Source of the DNA: Promethearchaeota archaeon
Lineage (GTDB): Archaea; Asgardarchaeota; Lokiarchaeia; Sigyniarchaeales; SOKP01
NCBI GenBank assembly: GCA_019057865.1
Contig: JAHLWP010000014.1
Coordinates: forward strand, 23,462-87,461
Direction of reading: 5' to 3'
Length of the DNA: 64,000 nucleotides
Below are positions 1 through 9,900 of the stretch, piece after piece. The notes beneath the pieces are model-generated. The model had not been told where the DNA came from. It made no database searches and saw only the letters and a program-made list of their open reading frames with translations. The stretch's first letter is position 1. Each line of letters begins with the position of its first letter. Made by a program: the position numbers and the translations under genes.

Positions 1-3000
1 ATGATTTTCAATTTCCTGCTTTTATTAATTCTTATTAATTTCAGTTTGAAATTTGGGGTAAAAATAGCAAAAGTAAAAGAAGAAACCTATAAAAAGGCTA
101 TGAGTGTTTTATCTTATCCAATATTTTTGTTACTTTTAGCTTTAATTTTCTCTATATTTTATGCTTCCTTTCAATTTCTACTTTTAATCGACAACATAAT
201 TCTTTCATCATTTCTTACCTTAATTATTACATGTGTCTTAATAAATTGTTTTTCTAAAATAGAATTCTTATTTACAAGAGCTATATCCATCAATGTTAAT
301 TTGTTAACCCTATTACTCAGCTCAATCTATTTATTTTACTATTTAAGGTTGTTATCTTTGATTTTAGGAACTTTTTATCTATTTACATTTCCCGTAATAA
401 TTACGTGCTCATTTTTTTATCTTCCAATAATGTATTCATTAAAGAAAAATATAGCGCCAAAATTAACAAAAACAGCATTAGTATATAATGGCATATTTTT
501 ATCTGTATTTCTGGCCCTCATTCCAACATTCATTTATTTAGAATTAATTAATCTAGGATATAGAGTTAATATTATCACAGTATTTAATGTTATCAATTTT
601 ACTCTTTATATTCTCTTTGGAATTCTACTCATTTACCGCTTTAAAATAAGAGAAAATCTTAAGAGAATTATTTTAATATCTGCACTTTTAATTGCTTTTC
701 TTTTAACTGGAACAACTGTATTTTTTTACTTTTTTATAATATTTTATGAGACTTCATTTAGATTTTTATTACCATTAATGATAGCATCCTCTTACTTCTT
801 CATCCCTACTACTTACTCTTATAGAAAAAGACTTATGAAGGAATCTATAGGGAAGAAAATCTTAACTTATAACATCTTACTATTATCTGGGTTGATATTA
901 TGTATTCCAACATTCATCTATCTAGAATTAATTAATCTAGGATTACCTGTTGATATTATCACAGTTATTACTGATATCAATTTTACTCTTTATACTCTCT
1001 TTGGAATTTTAATCATTATAAACTTTAAAGTAAGAGAAAATCTTAAAATATTTATTTTAAAATTGGAAGTTTTAATTGCCACCCTTTTAACTGGAACAAC
1101 AGTATTCTTTTACTTTTTTATAATTTTCTATGAGACTTCATTTAGATTTTTGTTACCATTAATGCTAGCATCCTCTTACTTCTTCATACCTAGTACTTAC
1201 TCTTATAGAAAAAGACTTTTGAAAGAGTCTATTGGGAAGAAAATCTTAACCTATAACACTTTGTTATTATCTGGATTGATATTATGTATTCCAACATTCA
1301 TTTATTTAGAATTAATTAATCTAGGATTACCTGTGAACGTTATCACACTTATCACAGATGTCAATTTTACTCTTTATACTCTCTTTGGAATTTTAATTAT
1401 TATAAACTTCAAAATAAGAGAAAATCTTAAAAGATTTATTTTAAAATTGGAAGTTTTAGTTGCTACCCTTTTAACTGGGACGACTGTATTTTTTTACTTT
1501 TTTATAGTTTTCTATGACACCCTATTCAGATTTTTGTTACCATTAATGCTAGCATCCATATACTTCTTCATACCTAGTACTTACTCTTATAGAAAAGGAC
1601 TTCTAAAGGAATCTATAGGGAAAAAAAGCTTAATTTATAATAGTGTATTTTTATCTGGAATAATTTTATGCGTTCCAACTCCAATGGGTTTACAAATAGA
1701 ACGAATGGGTTTAAGCGTTGATTACATTCTCATCTTAATTTTTACAATCTTCATTTTATTTGTCATTTTAAGGATTTTTGATTCAATGGCTGAAAATTTT
1801 AAATTAAAAGAGATCTACATCAAAGCTTTAAGATTTCTTCAGATCTTTGTTTGGTTAATCTTCTCCTTTTTTATATCACTTGAGATTATACTATTAGGTT
1901 TAACACAATCTCTTCTTACAATAAGACTTTTAATAATAAGCTGTTCTATTTTAACTTTCTTTATTATTAATACTTATACTTTAAAATTACTTCAACTCTA
2001 TTCAAAAGAATTAACTTTCCTTAGATATCTAAAAGATACTTTATACTATGGTCTAATTTTTTCTCCATCATTAGTGATTTTTTCTTTAATACAGTTAAGC
2101 GAAGTTTTAAAATATTTACCTACAGAAATGCAACCTTTCAATCTGTTTTGGTATCTCGGTTTCTTTTTCCTGATAGTATTTATATCATTTAAGTTTAGCA
2201 GTGCTTTAATAAAAGCCGAATTTCCTAAATTACAGAGGAATATTGAATTTGTATCGTGGCTAATTGCTAAAGTTTGTATCTGCTTTTTTATATCCTTTAT
2301 TCTTACCTACTTTTTATCATTAGTTCAGTTTTCAGTTTTTAATCTAACAATTACTTTCATTCTAATTGTTTCACTATTATCCCCTATTACTTTTTCCTAT
2401 TTCGAGAAATTTGAGTTAGTTTCTGAAGAATATCGATTCTTTATCAAAAGATTCACTGTAATTCTATTTATTACTGACATTTTAAGTTTTATATCGTATT
2501 CATGGCTTTTTAATAATCCTATTTATGGTCAATTTAATTTGATTCTTACAGCTACATTAACATTAAGTCTTACTGGATTAGCCTATGTTTTATTATTTTA
2601 TAAATCACGATTACCATTAAGAAGAATTTCTTTCTTTATAGTTTTACCATGCATTGTTATCAGCTTTCCTATTTTCTTATATTTCTTTATTAGTGTGTCT
2701 CTTTCCATACCATTTGGAGATATGTTTCCATTAATCATAGCTATTGATGTTGGAATTTTTCTTTTCTATTTATCTATTGGAATATATCAGTGGAAATTTT
2801 CTTGGGCAATTTGGAGGACAGGATGGTATGCCTGGTTTATTGTACCTTTTGTTAATTTTTATCTATTATATAGAAGTCTTAAAGGTGTCGATATAGCTAC
2901 AAGTGCTATAGATTTTTTTGGATATGAAATAAATGGATCATTTCTTCTCACTACTGTGATCTTTTTTCTATTTTTCTTACCTATTGCATATACAAAAATT

Positions 3001-6000
3001 AAGATATATTTCTATCAAATTTTACTCATTATTTGGGGCATAAACCTAGCTTTACTTTATTGGATTAGTCAAAATCTATTTCTGACTAATTTCTTATTAA
3101 GATATTTGGTATTTGCTCTTTTTGCAGCCGTTTTATTAGCGCCCCTGTTCTATAAATTGAAATTTTGGAAAACAATCTCGTTCGTATGGCTAATCCTTAT
3201 AGCAATTAATGCAAATTTTTTAATTTTCTTTCTATTATCATTAAAAATCCCTTTAGACATTGCGATTTCAATTGATATTTTCGCCATTGCCATGTTGGTT
3301 TTAATTTTATCATTTTTTCCTGCTTTTAAATCAATAAAAAATCTCGTTATCATTAGTTCTTACATAACAGCGATAATTGGGATTTTTCTAACAATTTATT
3401 TTATATTGTTTCATATAATCTTAGATCCAATTTTTGCTTTAAATATAACTTTTATATTTGTTGGATTTAGTTTATTTTCTTCTAAATATATTAAACCAAT
3501 TAAACGATTAACAGACATGATATCTTCTTGGATTCTAATATTTGGTATTTCATGGTTAACTTTTAATTCATTTAATTTGCTGCCTAATCTACTATTTTTT
3601 GCTATATTTCTAGCAATTGCTGTGTGGGGCGGTTCTTTTTATGTTTTTAATTACTATAAAATGAAAATTCATATCCACAAAATAATTCCCTTTTCAGCGG
3701 TATCATTTGGTATTTCTTCTGCTGTTTCTTCCTTTCTGGTCATATTTCTGCCAGAAAATCCATTTTTTATAGCTAGTATTTTTGTATTGATTTCTCTGTT
3801 ATTCGTTTACTATCCGTTAGGCAATTATAGATTATATTTATGGTATTTGTTTCCCTTACCGTTGACATTTATTTTTCAGGAATTATTCTTAATGATTGAT
3901 TTTATTCAATCTTCCCTCTTTTTAGCAATTTTAATATTTTTGGTTGATTATTTGATAATGTACCAACTAATAATGAATATTTCAAATTCTCACTATGAAG
4001 AAGCTAAAATAAAAGGAGAGAATACTTTATCGTATTTTTTCAAAGATAAGAATCAAATTAAATTACAAAATCTAATCTGCTTTATAATAAATTCAATTTA
4101 TTTTTCAATACTCATATCAGTTATTAGTGCAAATATATTTAAACAAGTATTATTCAGAGATTTAATATTAGTTTATCAGATTCTTAATATTCTGATCATT
4201 CTACCCTTTCTTCTATTATTTTGCATAAAATATATTATAAAATCAGAACTTGAATTAAAAGTTAAAAATATATTAATTTATATTCACAAAATAAGTTATT
4301 TTATATATTTAATTGTCCCATTGGCAACAGCTTTTAATCTTTTCTTATTAATGCTTAAATTAGATGTTACTCTAACAAATTCTCTTTATTTATTCTTAAT
4401 AATCTTAAGTGGAATGTTATTTACTGAATTATTTATTTTTGATAATCGATATTTTTATTACTTATTCGTTGCTGCTCGGAATAAGTTAATGTTTTGGTCA
4501 TGGGTGATATTCGGTAATTTCTCTTGCATTTTCCTTTATTTCTTCCATTTAGATGAATATATTTTAATATTATCATTCTCTCTGGTAAATTTAATTGATT
4601 CTTACTTCATTTCATATTTTAATATCAAAAACGAAAATTTAGCATCAATAATACACTTAATACTAATCTATAATTCATTTATATGGGTTTCATTTTACAT
4701 TTCTTCTCTAATATCTAACGGAATAGTATTAATTCTTGAAGAAGTGCGTGGGATACCCTCACTTTTATTATTCATTCAAAATTCAATATTATTTCTATTT
4801 ATATTTAGTTTTTTCATAAGAAAAGCTAAAGAAAAGATAAAAATTACTATAAAACTCCTATTAATAGCCGGTTTTCATATAATTTTTGCCATAAATTGGA
4901 TTGTTATATTTTCAGTATTCAATATTTTAGATCTTTTCACAATTTATTTTACCATTTTAATTGAAACATGCATATCATTTATTACAGTCAAATTAATGGA
5001 TAGTTTAGTTAAAAAAGAAAAGTTTCCTAACTTTCTAACGAAATCTAATTCTTTAATTGTATTTTTATTATATCTTGAAACAAGTTTAATGGTTTATGGA
5101 CTTGCAATTGAATTTTTAGGATTTTTCGAAAGTATTTCTCTGTCTCAATTGACTTTATTTATTTTAACTTCATTTGATATATATTTTCTAAAAAAAATAA
5201 GAGAAACTTATGGAAGATTAATTCACACAATTAGTTATTTTATACTCTCCTTATCAACTCTTTTAATCCTAAACCAGTTTGTAAAATTTAATCCCCTTCT
5301 AATTAGTATAGAAGTCTTTATCTTTTTAATTATGCAATTTTATACAAATCATTCACTTTTTCTTTCTTTATCTCACTTTTATCCTGATAAAGCAGAAACC
5401 TTTAAACGCCATAAACTTAAAACACATCATTCTTTAGGGATATTTTTATACGTTTCTGTACTATTAATTATAATTCAATCTCTTCTTATAATCGGAGTTG
5501 AAATTTCTTTACTCATTCTTATAACAAGTCTTTTTCTCCACGGATTAATGATTCTTGATGCTTATCAATTAAAACTTTTAGGAAAGCTTTCAATATACCT
5601 TAAAGGAATTTCTTGGCTTTTATTTAAAATATTTTTTGCCATAAATTGGATTGTTATATTTTCAGTATTCAATATTTTAAATCTTTTCACAATTTATTTT
5701 CTCATTTTAATTGAAACATGTTTAACATTTATTACAATCAAATATTTGGATGGGTTATTTAAAGAAGGAAAATTTCCTAACTTTCTAACGAAATCTAATT
5801 CTTTAATTATCTTTTTATTATATCTTGAGACAAGTGTAATGATTTATGGACTTGCAATTGAATTTTTAGGATTTTTCGAAAGTATTTTTATATCTCAATT
5901 AACTTTATTTATTTTAACTTCATTTGATATCTATTTTCTAAAAAAAATAAGAGAAAGTTATGGAAGACTAGTTCACACAATTAGTTATTTTATACTCTCC

Positions 6001-7587
6001 TTAACAACTCTTTTAATCTTAAACCAATTTGTAAAAATTAATCCCCTTCTAATGAGTATAGAAGTCTTTATCTTTTTAATTATGCAATTTTATACAAATC
6101 ATTCACTTTTTCTTTCTTTATCTCACTTTTATCCTGATAAAGCAGAAACCTTTAAACGCCATAAACTTAAAACACATCATTCTTTAGGGATATTTTTATA
6201 CGTTTCTGTACTATTAATTATAATTCAATCTCTTCTTATAATCGGAGTTGAAATTTCTTTACTCATTCTTATAACAAGTCTTTTTCTCCACGGATTAATG
6301 ATTCTTGATGCTTATCAATTAAAACTTTTAGGAAAGCTTTCCATATACCTTAAAGGAATTTCTTGGCTATTATTTATCTTCTTTTCAAATTTTTATTTAT
6401 TATCGATTTATCTAACTTATTTATCTGACATTTTGATTTCTTCTATTCCGCCTTTAATTTTGCTCTTTATCATAGAACTTTTCTATTTAATTAAATTGGT
6501 TGAATTTTTGCCGAAACTGAGCTCAAATAAAGATAAAATTAGAAAAAGTTTGCTTCTTATATTATGTTTTGATTTTATAATTTGGCCTTTATTTTTCTTA
6601 GGATTCAATTTAATTCTTAATATTACTCTATTCCTAATTTCATTTTATGTTCTAGTCATAATCTCTTATATTGATGAAAGAATATCTCATATTTTTGAAG
6701 AGAAATTCTTAAAAAAGCTTAGATTTACTACTTCCTTCATAATTCTAATAATATTAATAGTTGATATTTTTCTTTGGTTACATCTCTCATTTAATCTTTC
6801 TCTCCCACTAAATACCTGTATTTCCCTTTTAATCTTTTCAATATTTAACATTGGATTACTTAAGCCATTTAAAAGAGCTCCTAATTTTTCCTTTGCTTAT
6901 GGGGGGTTTATCTCTTTATTAATAAGTTTGATAATTTATTTTGCAACCTCTCAAACGTTAACAAGTATTGTTCTCTTTCCTATAATGCTTACTTTTTATC
7001 TCTTTATATTTATGCTTGAAGTTTTAAAGACATTTTTTAATAAACTTTTAGACCTTTTAATACATTTTTTCAGTCGATTAAAAAAATTTATAAAATATAT
7101 TGGTATCAAGATTTTCAATTTTTTAAAATTACATTATAAAATTATCTGGGTCTCATTTAGTTTATTTCTTGCAGTTTCAATTGGCATTCTTTTATCTCCA
7201 TTGCAACTAAATTATTTAAATTGGTATCATTCTGTTTTTGTTATGCTTGGACTTTTTGGTCTACTTTCTTTATTTTTACCTTCTAAAAAAACAGAAGATG
7301 TTGATTTGATGTTCAAACATAGAATGAGAAAACTAATTACCTCATGGATAACAGTGATCGCAATATTATTCCTGTTTATTCCTGATCCTGTTTGGTACAT
7401 AATTGCTTTTTGGATATCTATTTGGATTTTGGGAATAATTCTATTACCTTATGTTATTTATAAAGAAAGAAAAGATAATATTTCAGTCAAGTGGAGATTT
7501 TATACACTAATTATTATCCTAACAGCTATTATTCTCGTAGGAATACCTGCTATATTTAGTATCTTAATAGAATTTAATGTAATTTGA
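1..7587 (+). CDS. Giant polytopic membrane protein (about 2500 aa) built from internal tandem repeats; may continue upstream of the window
   Basis: Single uninterrupted ORF, almost entirely hydrophobic helices; 128-aa and 250-aa internal repeats visible. Confidence 0.8.
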   Translation: MIFNFLLLLILINFSLKFGVKIAKVKEETYKKAMSVLSYPIFLLLLALIFSIFYASFQFLLLIDNIILSSFLTLIITCVLINCFSKIEFLFTRAISINVNLLTLLLSSIYLFYYLRLLSLILGTFYLFTFPVIITCSFFYLPIMYSLKKNIAPKLTKTALVYNGIFLSVFLALIPTFIYLELINLGYRVNIITVFNVINFTLYILFGILLIYRFKIRENLKRIILISALLIAFLLTGTTVFFYFFIIFYETSFRFLLPLMIASSYFFIPTTYSYRKRLMKESIGKKILTYNILLLSGLILCIPTFIYLELINLGLPVDIITVITDINFTLYTLFGILIIINFKVRENLKIFILKLEVLIATLLTGTTVFFYFFIIFYETSFRFLLPLMLASSYFFIPSTYSYRKRLLKESIGKKILTYNTLLLSGLILCIPTFIYLELINLGLPVNVITLITDVNFTLYTLFGILIIINFKIRENLKRFILKLEVLVATLLTGTTVFFYFFIVFYDTLFRFLLPLMLASIYFFIPSTYSYRKGLLKESIGKKSLIYNSVFLSGIILCVPTPMGLQIERMGLSVDYILILIFTIFILFVILRIFDSMAENFKLKEIYIKALRFLQIFVWLIFSFFISLEIILLGLTQSLLTIRLLIISCSILTFFIINTYTLKLLQLYSKELTFLRYLKDTLYYGLIFSPSLVIFSLIQLSEVLKYLPTEMQPFNLFWYLGFFFLIVFISFKFSSALIKAEFPKLQRNIEFVSWLIAKVCICFFISFILTYFLSLVQFSVFNLTITFILIVSLLSPITFSYFEKFELVSEEYRFFIKRFTVILFITDILSFISYSWLFNNPIYGQFNLILTATLTLSLTGLAYVLLFYKSRLPLRRISFFIVLPCIVISFPIFLYFFISVSLSIPFGDMFPLIIAIDVGIFLFYLSIGIYQWKFSWAIWRTGWYAWFIVPFVNFYLLYRSLKGVDIATSAIDFFGYEINGSFLLTTVIFFLFFLPIAYTKIKIYFYQILLIIWGINLALLYWISQNLFLTNFLLRYLVFALFAAVLLAPLFYKLKFWKTISFVWLILIAINANFLIFFLLSLKIPLDIAISIDIFAIAMLVLILSFFPAFKSIKNLVIISSYITAIIGIFLTIYFILFHIILDPIFALNITFIFVGFSLFSSKYIKPIKRLTDMISSWILIFGISWLTFNSFNLLPNLLFFAIFLAIAVWGGSFYVFNYYKMKIHIHKIIPFSAVSFGISSAVSSFLVIFLPENPFFIASIFVLISLLFVYYPLGNYRLYLWYLFPLPLTFIFQELFLMIDFIQSSLFLAILIFLVDYLIMYQLIMNISNSHYEEAKIKGENTLSYFFKDKNQIKLQNLICFIINSIYFSILISVISANIFKQVLFRDLILVYQILNILIILPFLLLFCIKYIIKSELELKVKNILIYIHKISYFIYLIVPLATAFNLFLLMLKLDVTLTNSLYLFLIILSGMLFTELFIFDNRYFYYLFVAARNKLMFWSWVIFGNFSCIFLYFFHLDEYILILSFSLVNLIDSYFISYFNIKNENLASIIHLILIYNSFIWVSFYISSLISNGIVLILEEVRGIPSLLLFIQNSILFLFIFSFFIRKAKEKIKITIKLLLIAGFHIIFAINWIVIFSVFNILDLFTIYFTILIETCISFITVKLMDSLVKKEKFPNFLTKSNSLIVFLLYLETSLMVYGLAIEFLGFFESISLSQLTLFILTSFDIYFLKKIRETYGRLIHTISYFILSLSTLLILNQFVKFNPLLISIEVFIFLIMQFYTNHSLFLSLSHFYPDKAETFKRHKLKTHHSLGIFLYVSVLLIIIQSLLIIGVEISLLILITSLFLHGLMILDAYQLKLLGKLSIYLKGISWLLFKIFFAINWIVIFSVFNILNLFTIYFLILIETCLTFITIKYLDGLFKEGKFPNFLTKSNSLIIFLLYLETSVMIYGLAIEFLGFFESIFISQLTLFILTSFDIYFLKKIRESYGRLVHTISYFILSLTTLLILNQFVKINPLLMSIEVFIFLIMQFYTNHSLFLSLSHFYPDKAETFKRHKLKTHHSLGIFLYVSVLLIIIQSLLIIGVEISLLILITSLFLHGLMILDAYQLKLLGKLSIYLKGISWLLFIFFSNFYLLSIYLTYLSDILISSIPPLILLFIIELFYLIKLVEFLPKLSSNKDKIRKSLLLILCFDFIIWPLFFLGFNLILNITLFLISFYVLVIISYIDERISHIFEEKFLKKLRFTTSFIILIILIVDIFLWLHLSFNLSLPLNTCISLLIFSIFNIGLLKPFKRAPNFSFAYGGFISLLISLIIYFATSQTLTSIVLFPIMLTFYLFIFMLEVLKTFFNKLLDLLIHFFSRLKKFIKYIGIKIFNFLKLHYKIIWVSFSLFLAVSIGILLSPLQLNYLNWYHSVFVMLGLFGLLSLFLPSKKTEDVDLMFKHRMRKLITSWITVIAILFLFIPDPVWYIIAFWISIWILGIILLPYVIYKERKDNISVKWRFYTLIIILTAIILVGIPAIFSILIEFNVI
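626..1640 (+). repeat. Tandem 384-nt (128-aa) coding repeats, about three copies
   Basis: TATGAGACTTCATTTAGATTTTT(A/G)TTACCATTAATG recurs at 745, 1129 and (as TATGAC...) 1513, spacing 384 nt. Confidence 0.85.
4876..6375 (+). repeat. Tandem 750-nt (250-aa) coding duplication, two copies; last ~315 nt nearly identical
   Basis: GCCATAAATTGGATTGTTATATTTTCAGTATTCAATATTTTA ending offsets 4890/5640; 5311-5625 vs 6061-6375 differ at only a couple of positions by eye. Confidence 0.9.
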
Positions 7588-7734
7588 ATTAAAGGGTTTT
7601 GATTTTCCTTAAATTCCTTCTTTCTTCAAATAGAAAAGTGACTAATAATTTTTGCTAGATATAAACACTAATTAAAAAAGAATTAAAAAAAAAAGTAAAT
7701 TTTAGATAAGTATTTTCTACTTTTGTTGCCTTTA

Positions 7735-9339
7735 TTACGATTTCCTTTTAATTATCGATATAACTAATGCTACTGCACCAAGAGCAAGAAGAGCAATTCC
7801 AGGGATCATTAATCCATATAATAGTCCATCTGCTAATGTATAGGCGTCAGTTGGCAAATCATATTTCTCTTGTGCGAGATATGGTGTAACATCATCTCTG
7901 AATTTAGGTAGCCAGTCCATGATCATTAACATTTCAGCATCTGTTAGCATAATACCTGCCTTTATAGCAACATAGTTGGAATCATTAACTTTTGTCTTAT
8001 ACCATTTTGCAAGACCATCGTCATTGACTAGAGATAGTGTATTAGTTTCAGTAAAAAGAAGTACTGCTGATGTAACTGACATACCGGTAGGAGTAGGTAC
8101 ACCTACCTCCCAACCCTTACCTTTATTGGGTATAGTAAGATCAAGACCAGTTGGATACCAAGATCCATTAGCCCATTGTGGCAAGAAAAATTTGACATTT
8201 GTCAATTCCCACATTGTTAATCCTTCAAAGGCTAGAACCACAACTGGAACCACATTAGGCTTGAAAACGGTAAATAGCCAGGTAGCAACTAATCCTAACT
8301 GAGTAGGAGTAAGGCCAGTAAAAGCACTTACTATTGCTATAGCTTCAGGACCACCAGGATTCTGAGCAGCTGCTGCCCATGCCAAAATTCCACCTGCTAA
8401 GTCATCATTTGTGAACGCCAAAAGGTTTGTATCATTAAAAAGTTCTTTAGCTATACCTAACGGAATACCTGTTGGAGTTGGTATGCCTGCTTCTAACCCA
8501 AAAACAGGTTCTGTTATTATGTCACTTAATTGACTAAGGTCAAGTCCAGTTGGTGCCAACTGTAAAGTATCGTTAGCCCATTGCCCATAAAACAATTTTT
8601 CAGCAACTTCTTCTACAGAAGTACCTAGGGAAAGATAGTAACCATAGACTACAACTCCAATCATATAGGTTGATAAATAATCTGCCATCGCAGAAAGTTG
8701 TAACCAATTTGCTCCATAACCAGCTATCATTGAAGCATTTACCCCTGGAACTGAAGTAGCTGCAGCTTGATACGCTTCAAGAAAGTATAAAACTCCAAAT
8801 CCAAAGTCAGTATCCATCATAATGCCTGGAATAGTCTTGTTATATAGTGGGGACGTTATAGTAGCACCAGTTATCATTAACGCTTGTTGAGCTGTTGGTG
8901 TAAAGCTAAGGTTGCCCAACATCCCACCCATAAAGTACTCTGATACACCCTTAAGGTTTAAAAATCCCATGGTAGTAGTGTTGTATGTAGGATCATTAAA
9001 GAAATATTCAAGAGCAGTAACTAAATCAGGGAAAAATCCAAACCCAACAGACGCATAAACAGTTCCATTTATTATATTGGCAGCTGTGCTTCCATTAACT
9101 ATAGCAGGTAATGCAGCATCCGCTTCTTCTTTAATCCCAAGAATAACTTCAGGAATCGCCAGAGTCGCTACTGTGTCTTCTGCATCCTCAATAACACCCT
9201 CTTGAATTTCTAATAACCCCTCACCAACTCCCTCGCGAACCTCGGTGCGAAGATAGTCACTTGCAAATATTCCAGTTGGTACCGCTATTGCGCCAAGAAC
9301 TAGAAGTACAATCCCAATAATACTAGTTTTCTTCGACAT
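7735..9339 (-). CDS. Surface-exposed protein with N- and C-terminal TM helices and duplicated PTGLDL...G(I/V)PTPTG module
   Basis: N-term IGIVLLVLGAIAVPTGI and C-term GLMIPGIALLALGAVALVISIIKRKS hydrophobic segments; large polar middle. Confidence 0.8.
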   Translation of the reverse strand: MSKKTSIIGIVLLVLGAIAVPTGIFASDYLRTEVREGVGEGLLEIQEGVIEDAEDTVATLAIPEVILGIKEEADAALPAIVNGSTAANIINGTVYASVGFGFFPDLVTALEYFFNDPTYNTTTMGFLNLKGVSEYFMGGMLGNLSFTPTAQQALMITGATITSPLYNKTIPGIMMDTDFGFGVLYFLEAYQAAATSVPGVNASMIAGYGANWLQLSAMADYLSTYMIGVVVYGYYLSLGTSVEEVAEKLFYGQWANDTLQLAPTGLDLSQLSDIITEPVFGLEAGIPTPTGIPLGIAKELFNDTNLLAFTNDDLAGGILAWAAAAQNPGGPEAIAIVSAFTGLTPTQLGLVATWLFTVFKPNVVPVVVLAFEGLTMWELTNVKFFLPQWANGSWYPTGLDLTIPNKGKGWEVGVPTPTGMSVTSAVLLFTETNTLSLVNDDGLAKWYKTKVNDSNYVAIKAGIMLTDAEMLMIMDWLPKFRDDVTPYLAQEKYDLPTDAYTLADGLLYGLMIPGIALLALGAVALVISIIKRKS

Positions 9340-9347
9340 AAATTTTT

Positions 9348-9423
9348 ATCACTTTTTTATTAGATTTTACATTGATCAATTTACTATTTTATTTAACTAT
9401 TATTTAAACATTTACACTTTTTC
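9348..9423. promoter_or_regulatory. Promoter/5'UTR region of the 7735-9339 gene; left arm of long inverted repeat
   Basis: Reverse complement matches 9818-9893 with about 2 mismatches over 76 nt. Confidence 0.85.
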
Positions 9424-9817
9424 AAAAATTAATTACTAAATTTTGTCGTATTACATCCCTATCTTAAGATTAAATATTTGGGTTTTTGATGCTAACTAAT
9501 ACCTTCATTATTGAATTTTCCTTATAAGTACGTTAAATTCTTTCTTGACCTTTATTTTCGAAATTAAGAGTAAATTATTGATTCCACCCAGATGTTTTCT
9601 TAAAAAAACAAGATTTATCACCTTTAGATTATAGATTTGATTAAATAAATTGGAATTTTCATTTTCTTTGTTCTTTCAAATAACAATATTCTTAGAATTA
9701 ACTTAAAGAGAGTAATTTCATATGAGAGATTAGCAACATTGATTTAAAAAAGAAAAATTAATGAGCTTTAAATTTAATTGTATTATTTATTTGATGAGAT
9801 TTTAAAATTTTAATTTC

Positions 9818-9893
9818 GAAAAAGTGTAAATGTTTAAATAATAGTTAAATAAAATAGTAAATTGATCAATGAAAAATCTAATATAAAAGTGAT
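9818..9893. promoter_or_regulatory. Promoter/5'UTR region of livK-like gene; right arm of long inverted repeat
   Basis: gaaaaagtgtaaatgtttaaataatagttaaataaaatagtaaattgatcaatg shared perfectly in inverted orientation with 9423..9370. Confidence 0.85.
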
Positions 9894-9900
9894 TTATAAA

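Noticed and set aside
7976-8302. 108-aa plus-strand ORF
   Set aside because: Antisense to the well-supported surface-protein gene with TM ends and internal repeats.
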